A DNA stretch of 64,000 nt, from contig NC_134941.1 in NCBI RefSeq assembly GCF_051020765.1, positions 1,860,001 through 1,924,000 on the forward strand, written 5' to 3'. Below the pieces are notes generated by a model that saw only the letters and a program-made list of their open reading frames with translations, did not search any database and was not told where the DNA came from. Shown here one piece after another: positions 1-9,325 of this stretch (the first letter of the stretch is position 1; the number at the start of each line of letters is the position of its first letter). A program made the translations under genes and the position numbers. The DNA comes from Lasioglossum baleicum. Taxonomy: Eukaryota > Arthropoda > Insecta > Hymenoptera > Halictidae.

Positions 1-705
1 CCTCCGTATTCCATTTTCCCAGGCTTCCGTTGTCTTGCGGTGCTCCTCTCGGATACGTTTCATTCGGTCCTCAACAGACTCGGCGGTCGGTTGTAGCTTC
101 GGTACCTCTAGTCCTGTTGGCGGTATCGGGGTCGGAAGTGCTTTTTCCCCAGATGTTACCGATGGCGCTGTCTTTGGGCCCGGTTTTGCCTTTTCTTCCC
201 GCTCCCTCTCTGACGGTAACTTGCACCCACGCCCTACCGTACACCACCTTCCCTCGTTCTGTAGGAGCAGCTCCTTCACTAGGTGGCTCGGTATTTCTAT
301 GGGTCCTGCTGCTCTCTTTGCCGGTTTCGATGGTTCCGGTATTGCCTCCTGCTCTTTTCCCGTCTCGGCGGCGGTGTCGGCCTCCTGCTCCGCCTGCTGT
401 TCTTTTTCCGGCGTATGTACCTCCGGTTCCGGATCCGCCGGTTTGATTGCCACCTTCTCTTCTATTTTCTGCCACTCAATTGTGGTTGTGGCCACGTACT
501 GCATTTTTGTGGAGGATGCGTTGGAGATTTCCTCCCACGGTAGCTCTCCGGTAAACTCCTCTCGTATTTGGTAGTATTGTTGTTCCGGGGGTCCGTGCGG
601 CCGGTACTTAATGGACGCCGTTGCCGCGCGGGTGCCCCTCGGTAACGGGTGCAGCCTTTGCAATCTCTCCACTAACGACTCCATCGTTGTCTTCGTGGAG
701 TCCAT
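1..705 (-). CDS. third ORF downstream of pol (unknown function, partial)
   Basis: An open frame starts at the ATG whose first base is 705 and runs without a stop to the window edge, at least 235 codons. It is in the same frame as pol: the only stop between them is the pol TAA at 756-754, followed by 16 open codons before this ATG. The product is hydrophilic, rich in Glu, Lys, Pro and Ala, with a charged low-complexity middle. It has a basic, Cys-containing stretch around residues 150-165 and a charged end suited to coiled coil. No signal peptide or membrane segment is visible in the part seen, so an envelope is not supported, although the C-terminus is missing. I do not recognise the family. 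It could be an accessory protein translated from a spliced or subgenomic mRNA, or by readthrough of the pol stop. Confidence 0.7.
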   Translation of the reverse strand, partial: MDSTKTTMESLVERLQRLHPLPRGTRAATASIKYRPHGPPEQQYYQIREEFTGELPWEEISNASSTKMQYVATTTIEWQKIEEKVAIKPADPEPEVHTPEKEQQAEQEADTAAETGKEQEAIPEPSKPAKRAAGPIEIPSHLVKELLLQNEGRWCTVGRGCKLPSEREREEKAKPGPKTAPSVTSGEKALPTPIPPTGLEVPKLQPTAESVEDRMKRIREEHRKTTEAWENGIRR

Positions 706-753
706 TTTTGTTTTTGGCTTCGGTAGTCTGTTGAGAAAAGAGAGGCTATGGTG

Positions 754-3700
754 TTAATCTTTGTTTGTGGGTGTATAAGTGGGGAAGTATGGTTTGAGGT
801 CCGATATGTGCGCTTTGCCGAGGTTCTTCCCCTCCTCGGTGGCCAAGTTATAGACTCCCGGTGACAGTTTTTTCGTTATTATTACCGGACCAGTAAATTT
901 CGGTGATAGTTTCGCCGCGAAATGGTTAGCGGCTGACGAGAGCACTCTCTGTCGCTTCATAACCCTGTCCCCTACGTTAAATTCTCGGTTTCTCCGTCGC
1001 AAATTATAATGGTGCGATTGTTTCCGATATGCGTCCTCGAGGTTTTCCAACATCCAATGCCGCAGCGTCGGTAATTGCGACACCCGCTTCTTCCAGCTGT
1101 CATTGGATGTCACCTCTAGGTCGATCGGAGGCTCGACGTTAGCCCTCGCACATTTTGCCGGTCGCGGCTCTCGCCCGAAATTGAGAAACGCTGGGGAGGC
1201 TTGTAGAACGGAATGGTGCGCGGTATTATACGCAAAACGAAACTGAGGTAAATTCAAGTCCCAATCGCGGTGGTCCCTCTCTATATAAGCGACGATCATC
1301 GTCTTCAGGATCCGATTCACTCGCTCTACTGGGTTCGCTTGCGGGTGGTACGGGGGGGTGGTACTTAATCGAATGCCGTATTCGTCGGCAAGTTCCCTCA
1401 GAGTCTTGTTCGCGAACTCGGTACCATTGTCCGTCAACAAGACATCCGGGGTCCCCCATCGCGAAAAAATTAACCCTTCTAGGGCGTCCGCCATTTTCGG
1501 ACCGGTTGCACGTCGAAGCGGGGTGCACTCTATCCACTTTGTGAACAGATCCTGCATAACGAGAAGGTACGAGTTGCCGGACCTGCTCGGAGGGAACGGA
1601 CCCATAATGTCGGCAGCTACTACTGTCCAGGGCATGTCGACTCTGCGCCGACCCATCAACCCCGGTGGGAGTGTTTGTTCCACCTTCGTGAGCTGACAGG
1701 TATTACAGCGTCTTACGTATTCTACTGCCGTTCTATACATGCCTGGCCAGTAGTAGCGGGTGGCGATACGATGATAGGTCTTTTCGACCCCTAAATGCCC
1801 TGCCTGTGGGTTGTCGTGCGCCTCCTGCAGGATCTCGGTTCTCCGTTCCTCCGGGATTACGAGTTTCCACTCGTTCCCGTCGGAACCCAGCGTTTCCGCG
1901 ATCAACGGATCTGTTCTTCGACAAAACAGCTCCCCGCCCCGAATTGCCCAGTCCGGAAATTTCTCGGGATTTCTCTCGACTTCCGCAAATTTTCCCTCGT
2001 ACCACTTTGGGCGAACCGCGGCCGCGATATGAGTTTCCCTTTCGGTATCCCCCTCCCCCTCGTAAATACGCGAAAGTGCATCTGGCACTTTATTAAGGGC
2101 TCCCTGCCGATATACTACTTGGAAATCGTATTCCTGCAGCTGCAGGGCCCAACGCGCTAACCGACCCGTGGGGTTTTTCAAAGTTCTAAGCCACCGTAAA
2201 CTGTTGTGGTCCGTAATTACCGTAAATGCGTACCCTTCTAAGTATGGTCGAAATTTTTGTACCGCCCAGACAATCGCGAGACATTCGAGCTCTGTAGCGG
2301 AATATTTTCGCTCCGGTAATGTGAGCGATCTACTCGCGAATGCTATTACGCGTTCGACCTCATCGACCTCTTGCGTTAATACCGCGCCTAAACCTACTGT
2401 GCTCGCATCCGTCTGCAGGGTAAATGGGGTTTCGAAATTTGGGCACGAGAGGGTAGGTGCCGAAGCGATCGCGTCCCGTAAGGATTCGAAGGCGCTTTGT
2501 TGGGCGTCCTTCCACTCCCATTCGCGATCTTTACGTAATAGACGGTTCAGTGGTTCGGCAAGTGTGGCGAATCCCGGAATGAATCTCCTGTACCAGGAGG
2601 CCATCCCGAGAAAACGCCGCACCTGCTTCACCGTTTTCGGCGGAGGATACGATAAAACGGGTTGGATTTTCTCCGCGTCCACCTTTAATCCCTCTCGGCT
2701 CACCACGAAACCCAAATACCGAACTTCTTGACAGCAGAACTCGCACTTATCAGGATTTATCATTAGACCGGCTTCTTTGATTCTATTCAATACGCGTTTG
2801 AGCCATTCGAGATGTTCTTTGAACGTTTTGGTGACGATGATTATATCGTCTAGATACGAAAACGCGTGAGGCTCCATTTCTGGGCCTATTAACCGGTCCA
2901 ATAATCGCTGAAAGGTTGCGGGTGCTCCTGTCAGACCATACGGCATGCGGCGGAAATGGAAAAGACCTTTTCCCGGTACCGTAAAAGCTGTTATTTCGCG
3001 GCTTCCTTCCTCTAACGGAATTTGGAAGTACGCTTGACTGAGGTCGATGGTCGAGATATATTTCGCGGCCCGTAACTTGTCTAGGATTTGCGTCATGAGC
3101 GGTAACGGATACGCATCTTTCTTCGAGACCTCGTTAACTTTTCGGAAATCGAGACAAAAACGGTATTTACCGTTGGGTTTTTTAACCATCACGATCGGAC
3201 TTGACCAACCACTTTGCGATGGTTCTATTATGCCGTCGGCCAGTAGCTTATCTACTTCCTTATATATGGCCTCCTGTACTTTCGGGGAGACGGCATAGTA
3301 TCGCTGTTTAATCGGAGGATGGTCGCCCACATCGATTCTGTGGCTAGTCAAGTTCGTCATTCCGGTCATATCGTTAAATTCCGGTAACGTGGTCTCGAGA
3401 AACTCTTTTAATTGCCGTTTTTCGGCTTCCTCCATCGTTTGTAGACCACAACATACGGTGTCGGGGTTAGTATTCTCGAAAGGGAATTTCTCATTTGGCC
3501 GTTTCGCAAAATACCACACTGAATTGTGGTATTCGGCTACTATGCCGAACTTCGCGATTGAATCGGTTCCTAATAGCAGGGGTGTCACCAGATTGTCCAG
3601 GACTCGCGCAAATATATCGCGTTTCTCTCTGCCTATTCTTAACGAAAAACGTGCCTCCTCGATTGCTCGATCCACTGCGCCGGTGGCGAGGAGGAAATAG

Positions 3701-3948
3701 CAAGGTTTATCTGTTGTTCTAATTTCGATGATTCTATCCTCGACGTTCTCGAGGGTTTCTCGGCTCACAAAGGTCAGCGATGAGCCCGAGTCTATTAAAG
3801 CGCGGGTCGCGAAATTGCCGATGTACGCGTCGACGGTCAGTAGCGGGGGTCGGTATTCCTCCCCATTTACAATTACGCGGGCCGATATTAATTCGGGTGA
3901 AGTCTCTCCTGACCCCTCGATCGACTTCCCCCCTCGTTTCCCGACCGT
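754..3948 (-). CDS. pol: Pol polyprotein: protease, reverse transcriptase, RNase H, integrase (Ty3/Gypsy type)
   Basis: The frame is open from 3948 to a TAA at 756-754. It lies in the -1 frame relative to gag and overlaps it by about 60 bases, so it is most likely made as Gag-Pol by frameshifting near 3930; no own ATG is needed. Numbering from the GTG at 3768: the aspartic protease signature ALIDSGSSLTF lies just upstream (about 3771-3804). RT covers about 120-330 with the YLDD box at 305-308. RNase H has D454, E493 and D520. The integrase zinc finger is H651, H658, C688, C691. The catalytic triad is D720, D780, E815, with the classic 35-residue spacing. A GPY/F-like module is near 953-976. 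All catalytic residues are present and nothing interrupts the frame, so the enzyme looks functional. RT copies RNA to cDNA and integrase inserts it in the nucleus. No chromodomain was recognised. Confidence 0.96.
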   Translation of the reverse strand, partial: TVGKRGGKSIEGSGETSPELISARVIVNGEEYRPPLLTVDAYIGNFATRALIDSGSSLTFVSRETLENVEDRIIEIRTTDKPCYFLLATGAVDRAIEEARFSLRIGREKRDIFARVLDNLVTPLLLGTDSIAKFGIVAEYHNSVWYFAKRPNEKFPFENTNPDTVCCGLQTMEEAEKRQLKEFLETTLPEFNDMTGMTNLTSHRIDVGDHPPIKQRYYAVSPKVQEAIYKEVDKLLADGIIEPSQSGWSSPIVMVKKPNGKYRFCLDFRKVNEVSKKDAYPLPLMTQILDKLRAAKYISTIDLSQAYFQIPLEEGSREITAFTVPGKGLFHFRRMPYGLTGAPATFQRLLDRLIGPEMEPHAFSYLDDIIIVTKTFKEHLEWLKRVLNRIKEAGLMINPDKCEFCCQEVRYLGFVVSREGLKVDAEKIQPVLSYPPPKTVKQVRRFLGMASWYRRFIPGFATLAEPLNRLLRKDREWEWKDAQQSAFESLRDAIASAPTLSCPNFETPFTLQTDASTVGLGAVLTQEVDEVERVIAFASRSLTLPERKYSATELECLAIVWAVQKFRPYLEGYAFTVITDHNSLRWLRTLKNPTGRLARWALQLQEYDFQVVYRQGALNKVPDALSRIYEGEGDTERETHIAAAVRPKWYEGKFAEVERNPEKFPDWAIRGGELFCRRTDPLIAETLGSDGNEWKLVIPEERRTEILQEAHDNPQAGHLGVEKTYHRIATRYYWPGMYRTAVEYVRRCNTCQLTKVEQTLPPGLMGRRRVDMPWTVVAADIMGPFPPSRSGNSYLLVMQDLFTKWIECTPLRRATGPKMADALEGLIFSRWGTPDVLLTDNGTEFANKTLRELADEYGIRLSTTPPYHPQANPVERVNRILKTMIVAYIERDHRDWDLNLPQFRFAYNTAHHSVLQASPAFLNFGREPRPAKCARANVEPPIDLEVTSNDSWKKRVSQLPTLRHWMLENLEDAYRKQSHHYNLRRRNREFNVGDRVMKRQRVLSSAANHFAAKLSPKFTGPVIITKKLSPGVYNLATEEGKNLGKAHISDLKPYFPTYTPTNKD

Positions 3949-5291
3949 TTACTGCACCTTCGGCAGCGATTTATTGTAACCCCCTCCGCTCCGCATCCGT
4001 AGCAGTGCAGTTGCGGTTCTTCACGGCAGTCTCGAGACAGGTGACCAGTCTTACGGCAATTCCAACATTGATGCTGGTACTTCCCGGTAGCACGCGGTTT
4101 ATCGCGTCGCGGCCATTGTTGCACCGCCACGGCTGCAGTCTCCTTCGGTGTACGAGCTGGGGGTTCGCGGGATGAGCTACGTGATCTGTTCCCGGGTCGG
4201 TATCTTTCGTGTCCCCCCGGCGTCGACGACAGTTGTTTACCTGCCCCCGACTCCCGAGGTTTGCGAAGTGCCGATCCGGTTCGAGATTCTTTACGGAAGG
4301 ATCGGGAGAGTCGACCGCCCGACTCGTCACTTTCTCCCCCGCTAGCGGAGGATACCGCGTTCGCGTACCCAAAAGTGACTGACTTACCCCTTCCGGGTGC
4401 TTTTACGCGTGAATGTTTACTGGGATCGAATGCTAACCCGGGGTGCACCATTTCCGATGGTTTAGGATTCCCCCGTTTTCTACGCTCTTCGACCCGGTCC
4501 GCCTCCACTAACTCATCTGACGCGTCATCGACCGTGTTTAACGACTCTCTTGCTATCGTTTGTCGCAACGATAATTTCGCGCCTTCATACAATATCCTTG
4601 CCATTCTCTCCTCTGTCCACCGCGGCTGTAATTTATCGAACATCGTGGTCATGGCCATTATGTACTCGCGGACGGGCTCTGTCTCATCCTGGAATCGTTC
4701 TCTAATGTTCCGTTCCAGGTTGAATTGGTATTCGGGGTCCCCGAAAAATTCTCGAAACGCGGTCGCGAATTCCGCCCAACTCCCACAACGACTTCCCTTG
4801 CGTTTGTGCCAACGCTTTGCTGTGCCCCCGAAACAAACTGCTACGCAGTCGATCAATTCTATATCGTCGATGCCGTGATACTGTTTCTGGTGTTCGAGGT
4901 CCTCTAGAAATTCTTCTGGGTCCTCTCCCTCTTCACCGGAGAATTTTAGCCTCCATCGCCTAATTATTTCGGCGATGGGGGTTCCTCTATAATTCAACTC
5001 TCGGGGTCTCGCTCCGCGTGGCACTTCCGCGTCGGGGTCGTCGCGTGATTCGGGATTCGTTCTCGGCATACTTGATGCCCGACTACGGTGACGTTCGGGA
5101 GACCACGGTCTCCACCTTTGATTCTGCGGAACTCTCAAATTAAATTCGCGGGGCGGTGATCTGCCGCCGCTTTCATTTTTCCCTTGCTGATTAATGCGCA
5201 AGGCCGCTATATGATCTAACGCGTCCCCGTAGTCCGATTCTCCGCCGTCGTCCCCATGTTCCTTTTTCGGTAAATTTAACGAACTTCTCAT
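3888..5291 (-). CDS. gag: Gag polyprotein (capsid and nucleocapsid)
   Basis: 467 codons from the ATG at 5291 to a TAA. Residues 1-100 are charged and low in complexity. Residues 101-255 match the retrotransposon Gag capsid pattern (IRRWRLKFSGEE, FLEDLEHQKQYHG, WAEFATAFREFFG, ILYEGAKLSLRQTI). Residues about 265-405 form a basic Arg/Ser-rich linker. A canonical CCHC zinc knuckle, CWNCRKTGHLSRDC, is at 409-422, followed by a second Cys cluster, CYGCGAEGVTINRC, at 430-443 that lacks the histidine. Gag assembles the particle and packages element RNA. The ATG chosen is the first in the frame and fits the size expected for the family. Its 3' end overlaps the open pol frame, and the slippery heptamer sits 39 bases before its stop. 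Confidence 0.92.
   Translation of the reverse strand: MRSSLNLPKKEHGDDGGESDYGDALDHIAALRINQQGKNESGGRSPPREFNLRVPQNQRWRPWSPERHRSRASSMPRTNPESRDDPDAEVPRGARPRELNYRGTPIAEIIRRWRLKFSGEEGEDPEEFLEDLEHQKQYHGIDDIELIDCVAVCFGGTAKRWHKRKGSRCGSWAEFATAFREFFGDPEYQFNLERNIRERFQDETEPVREYIMAMTTMFDKLQPRWTEERMARILYEGAKLSLRQTIARESLNTVDDASDELVEADRVEERRKRGNPKPSEMVHPGLAFDPSKHSRVKAPGRGKSVTFGYANAVSSASGGESDESGGRLSRSFRKESRTGSALRKPRESGAGKQLSSTPGGHERYRPGNRSRSSSREPPARTPKETAAVAVQQWPRRDKPRATGKYQHQCWNCRKTGHLSRDCREEPQLHCYGCGAEGVTINRCRRCSKRSGNEGGSRSRGQERLHPN
3927..3933 (-). promoter_or_regulatory. putative -1 ribosomal frameshift heptamer GGGGGGA between gag and pol
   Basis: On the minus strand the heptamer reads G GGG GGA. In the gag frame the codons are exactly GGG GGA, the register needed for simultaneous slippage by one base (X XXY YYZ). 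After slippage reading continues in the pol frame, which opens at 3948 and has no stop until 756. Gag would otherwise terminate at the TAA ending at 3888. A short downstream complementarity (GAAGTC with GACTTC) is present, but I cannot show a pseudoknot. Confidence 0.6.
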
Positions 5292-5943
5292 TCTGATTCG
5301 TGAACCTCGACACCCAATTCGAAACAGAGTTTCTGTAACCGCGGCCGTATGACCCGAAATGGAATTATTCCCGATATATCACGTTTTAGACAGAGAGGGT
5401 GCGTTTTCTTTTTCGTATCGCTAATTTTTCTCGTATTTATTACGACGCGAATTTTCCTTTTACCGACACGAATTCCGACTTTACCTCTACTTACTGCCTT
5501 TCCCCCAGCCCTTTCTCGTTCTCTCTATCGCGCCAAAAAGGGAAAACAACAACCCAATCCAAAACACTAAATCGGACCCTTTTCGTCAATTTCCCACGCA
5601 CCTGCCCGTCGACAGTATTACTGCGCGGTCGCTAAGATACTACCGGTAGATTTTCGCAAATTATTCGCCAAATTTCCTCAAGAAACTCGCTAAAAGGTGA
5701 CCATTATTTTTCCGCAAATTGTTCGCTAATTTCCGAAAAACAAAACTCGCAAAGTATCTTCTACTAGGATCCCGCAAATCTCTTTATTTCCGACTAGCGC
5801 TAGTCGTTTCACCAAAATATTTCATAAAAGGGGTCCGAAAATTTTAATTACTTGTTAAACTCTCTAGAGTTCAATCGCAAATGGGTTATATTCGTCTAGA
5901 CTACGGACGATATACGGACAACAAACCAACTTCCTCCACCACA
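5292..5943 (-). promoter_or_regulatory. putative leader and 5' LTR of the Gypsy-type element
   Basis: This non-coding stretch lies directly upstream of gag. On the minus strand a TG start is possible at 5943 (TGTGGTGGAGG). An AATAAA lies at 5788-5783 and a TGGCGCGAT-like primer-binding candidate begins at 5535. The partner LTR is outside the window, so none of these borders can be confirmed. The sequence just outside (5944-5985) is a poly-A/T-rich tract. Confidence 0.4.
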
Positions 5944-7085
5944 TGTATAACACAAAAAAAAATTTTATAAAAAAAAAAAACCGTTTGCATGTGGGATTAA
6001 TTTTTGGGAAACAGCATGAACATAATCAAAATATAACAACGAGGTGAAATTATGCGAGAATATCGCAGCCGCGGGTGGATTACGCTATATGCGGTACCTT
6101 CCCCGCGACCGAGAGTTTTCTCTCTATTATCAATTCCCAATAATTGCAATTAAACAACCGTGTGCCATTCCAAGAAAAAAAAGAAACAATTTGCATAAAT
6201 TATGACAATAAGTTCAATGTTTAAATATTAGGAGTTGGTGATTATTGAGGAAAGTGGAATGGTATACAAGAGGAGAATAATATGAGAGAAATGTATCGGT
6301 ATTGTGGACCTTTACGGGCGGACTACCTCTAGGGGCGATCCTAGTCCCGTAACGGTATTACCCACAATAAACAAATATAAGTTGTCCCTCGTATTGGGGA
6401 TTATTGGGGCGAAACTCAAGATTCCTGGGCAGGTCACACTCGGTGGTGTGTCCCTCTCCCGCGAAATCAAGTGTTACCCCTCCGCCAATAACGAGGTCCA
6501 AACACAATTAAATAAACACAGTAAATATGCACAGTATATAATAAAAATTTTTCCAATGAAATACTAAAAAAAAATCAGACTGCGGAGGAAGCGTGATCGG
6601 TATTGATTAACTAACGTAAATTTTCTATTAGTTTTTTGATTTTGTTTAGTCTTGTATAAACTTTAATTATTTTATCTGTACTATGGCCAACGTCGACTAA
6701 TGCCAATTTGTCAACCTAGAGTTACACTACTAATATCAGCAACAGATTACCCGAAGGTCCGTTAATATTTATTAAATAATGGATTGAAATTGGAATCAAT
6801 AATGTTATCCAGACGGAACAAAATGAAATTACCGAAATTATTACTATTATTATTAGTACACTGTGTGCAATTGCGTCGAGAGTACGCGCGATCACGTTTC
6901 CTTTTCTGACCCTGAATCCTGAAAATAAATTTTGTACACCCGGTATATTGTAACGGCGGAATGGCACACGAAATTCGAAAATATAATGAACAAAGGCCTT
7001 CGTCAAGGACCTTGAACAGAGAACAGGCTGTTGTAAATACGACGTGACACCGTAATATCTTTTCAACAGCCTGTTGCTGTGTTTA
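5944..7085. other. non-coding interval between two LTR elements
   Basis: AT-rich sequence with no convincing coding region. It contains a short block with conspicuous GGGG runs (about 6380-6480) that I cannot assign. Reading frames here lack conserved motifs. Confidence 0.5.
7020..7075. repeat. 12-bp inverted repeat
   Basis: AACAGGCTGTTG at 7020-7031 is followed about 32 bases later by its complement CAACAGCCTGTT at 7064-7075. It sits at the composition boundary with the GC-rich LTR remnant and may mark the broken edge of that element. Confidence 0.5.
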
Positions 7086-7300
7086 CGAGGTGTTGGTTCG
7101 TTGGTTCGAGCGAGACAAAGAAAGTACCGCTCAAGGACGGGTCGTGTTTCTCTACTACGCGACCGTTTCGTTGGCCCGATTCAAATTCACACGTTTCGCC
7201 TTCGAAATTAGAATTTTCCCGTGAGAGCCTCGAACTTCCTCACGCGTCTCTTTTTTAAAAAGCCTATCTCAAATCGCTTTTTACGGCGAGATTTCCGCAA

Positions 7301-7313
7301 TGTTCGGGCGCCA
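7301..7313 (-). other. primer binding site, tRNA-Lys type
   Basis: The minus strand reads TGGCGCCCGAACA, identical to the first 13 bases of the primer binding site complementary to the 3' end of tRNA-Lys3. It lies three bases after the GTGACA end of the LTR, the normal position. Confidence 0.75.
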
Positions 7314-7316
7314 ATT

Positions 7317-8934
7317 TGTCACGGCGTTTATTTCCCGGCGAACCGAGAGATAACCGCCTTCGAGAAATTATGGCCTTGCGACCGGGCCACGCTCGGTCGC
7401 GCGACACGTGGTCCTCTCGAGACAAAAGATCCTCGCAGATTCGAACGGAACGACAAATTTGGACACGAAGTGAACGGGCGCCAGGTACTATACCGTACCA
7501 CGCGAAACTCTCGAACGATTCGATCGGTTCTCAAAACGACGTCGAATCTGCGAACATCATTTAGGCCGGTGACGGCCGCGAATGGGTCCAGGGAACCACG
7601 TGAGGAAAGGAACGGGGCATTCCCCGCGACGAGAACGTTTCTCACGGTAAATGAAGCTACTCTGTTGATCTCGGGCAAAATATAGTCGTTTATTAAAACG
7701 AGATGGTCATACAATCCGCCGGCCGTTGCCGGCGGTAGTCAATACCTTTGCCGGCGCGAACACGAAAGTAACGGCGGCTGTTCGGCCGATCGCGCGGAAT
7801 AACTTCTATCGCGTCGAGCTCGGTCGTCACAGGACTTCGCGTGAATTTACAAGCCACGAGGGCACGACTTCGACCGAGCTCCGGTGACGTACGCGTTCCT
7901 AATTCGAGACTGGGCGAAGTGTGCGAACGGTGAACGACACGAAACGAATACGGCGCATTATCCTCCCGAGGAACGATCCGAGGGTAACCCGAAGAATTAC
8001 CGGGCGAATATCGTGGGTCCCGAATAACTCGTGCACGAGGATCCGGCGACACACGATCCGCGGCCTCGCGAGCCTCTCAGGAGAGCGACTCCTGGTCAAC
8101 GGTAAACGCGGGGAAACACGCGGTACACCGCGGTACGAACTTTCGCGAACTCAAATAACGTCCCCGAACCAACACGAACTGGTCACAAATGATATCGAAC
8201 TAAAGCCTGACCGGCACTTACCAATATCGCTGTAGTGGCGGCAGTCGCAAAATACTTTTATAATCGCGGTCTAAGATTCGCACGTGTGCACCGTAAACAG
8301 TCCTTCGACCCAGTGGCCCAGTTCGAGATGGTTCGGAACGCGGAAGCGAGTTTTCCCCCCACTCTCGTCTTCGGCGACGCTCGGGCCAATCACGTTGTTT
8401 CTGGGCGCAGGGACGACTCGATGACATGTCGGCCCGGGCCTTCGGTATTTTCTATTTTTCCGAAGCCCGGCCGATATAAGGCGGTGAGTCGGCATCCATG
8501 GATCCGAGCCGTTCCGGTGTAGCTCTCATGGCATTTTCCGGATGAGACGTCGACGAGGGTGGACTGCTGATCGTCCTTATGTTTAACAGCCTCGCCGCTT
8601 TCTCCGGGTTGACAGATCCGGGCTCGGTCCAATCCTCGCCGTCTTCCTCGCCAGCGTCGCCCTGTGATTGGTGTTCCGAGCGTCTTCGCTTGCGGCCTTC
8701 CGCCAATCGGCGGCCGGAGACAGGTATCGGGCTCCTCGCCGATTTCGGTGGTTCCTGAAAACTCTTGTCGCGCCCGGCGGCGCGACATTCAAAGGCGATA
8801 ATTCTATTCTTCGGGCGTTCGGATGTCCCAGGGAGAGCGCTCGTTATAGCCGTTTCGTTATTGTACCGCTTTTTCGGTGACCTGGTCTTTCGTCTAAGGT
8901 TCGGAGTGACGTAGGCTAAATCTGCCACGTCACA
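7317..8934 (-). repeat. long terminal repeat of the second element (about 1.6 kb)
   Basis: On the minus strand it starts TGTGACGTGG at 8934 and ends GTGACA at 7317, giving TG...CA ends. AATAAA signals lie at 7694-7689 and 7332-7327, and a TATATTTT stretch lies near 7680. The right border coincides with the switch from GC-rich to AT-rich sequence. With only one LTR in view its exact length remains inferred. Confidence 0.6.
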
Positions 8935-8951
8935 GGATATCAAATTGATAC

Positions 8952-9107
8952 AATACCTCATCAAATATTTAAATGTTTAGTAATTGGTTAAGTCCGCAAC
9001 ATATTTAATAATGTAAACAATATTTTGAATAATTTTTAGTGGCGACTCTGAGTGACCACTCGAGTGCTGAGGGTTACCCTTCAAATTTAAATATTTTATG
9101 AGGTATT
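8952..9107. mobile_element. short inverted-repeat element (MITE-like, 156 bp)
   Basis: Arms AATACCTCATCAAATATTTA (from 8952) and the near complement ending TTTTATGAGGTATT (to 9107) flank about 105 bases. The interior carries GGCGACTCTGAG and CTCGAGTGCTGAGGGTTA (9041-9076), which match the terminus seen at 10664-10693, so an older piggyBac-like end seems to be included. Confidence 0.6.
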
Positions 9108-9257
9108 ATATTAATTTAATATTTATAAAATGAAAAAAATCATACAGAATGGAATTATTCTACGTCGGAAGAAATATTTAATTTTCGAGTTAAAATAGCT
9201 TCGAGTGCAAGGGGTTAATAGTGTTTTTAATTCTGTTAGGATTTGGTGTATAATAAC

Positions 9258-9300
9258 TAGACTGCGGCTTTTTATGCAAAATAAAAATTGTCTGCATTTA
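9258..9300 (+). mobile_element. fragment of TAGACTGCGGAT MITE
   Basis: TAGACTGCGGCTTTTTATGC matches one terminus of the TA-flanked MITE family described at 13857. The other end is absent. Confidence 0.55.
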
Positions 9301-9325
9301 AAGCGGTTAAAGTAATACCTACCCA

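Larger units (their letters stand above)
1..5943 (-). mobile_element. Ty3/Gypsy-type LTR retrotransposon, 3' end cut by the window edge
   Basis: Read on the minus strand the order is putative 5' LTR and leader (5943-5292), gag (5291-3888), pol (3948-754) and a third open frame (705 to beyond 1). Gag has a capsid-like domain and a CCHC knuckle. Pol has protease, reverse transcriptase, RNase H and integrase in that order, which is the Ty3/Gypsy arrangement (Ty1/Copia places integrase before RT). No stop codon or frameshift breaks either gene, so the copy is recent or even competent; that is inference. The 3' LTR lies left of the window, so LTR identity and target-site duplication cannot be checked. 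The region is clearly richer in GC and CpG than the surrounding DNA. Confidence 0.93.
7086..8934 (-). mobile_element. 5' remnant of a second LTR retrotransposon (LTR, PBS, leader)
   Basis: A sharply GC- and CpG-rich block bounded by AT-rich DNA at about 7086 and exactly at 8934. Read on the minus strand it consists of an LTR (8934-7317), a tRNA-Lys-type primer binding site (7313-7301) and about 215 bases of leader, then stops before any gag. The body and 3' LTR are lost, so it is a truncated copy. It does not resemble the neighbouring element's leader and is a different family. Frames inside it (for example 170 codons at 8452-8964) have no recognisable domain. Confidence 0.72.

Noticed and set aside
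30..5635. Numerous plus-strand frames of 60-205 codons across 1-5.6 kb
   Set aside because: They are shadows of the minus-strand gag, pol and third ORF. They have no domains and follow the GC-rich composition of the real frames.
8452..8964. 170-codon minus-strand frame and overlapping frames at 7.3-8.8 kb
   Set aside because: They lie within the GC-rich LTR, where stop codons are rare by composition, and no domain is recognisable.
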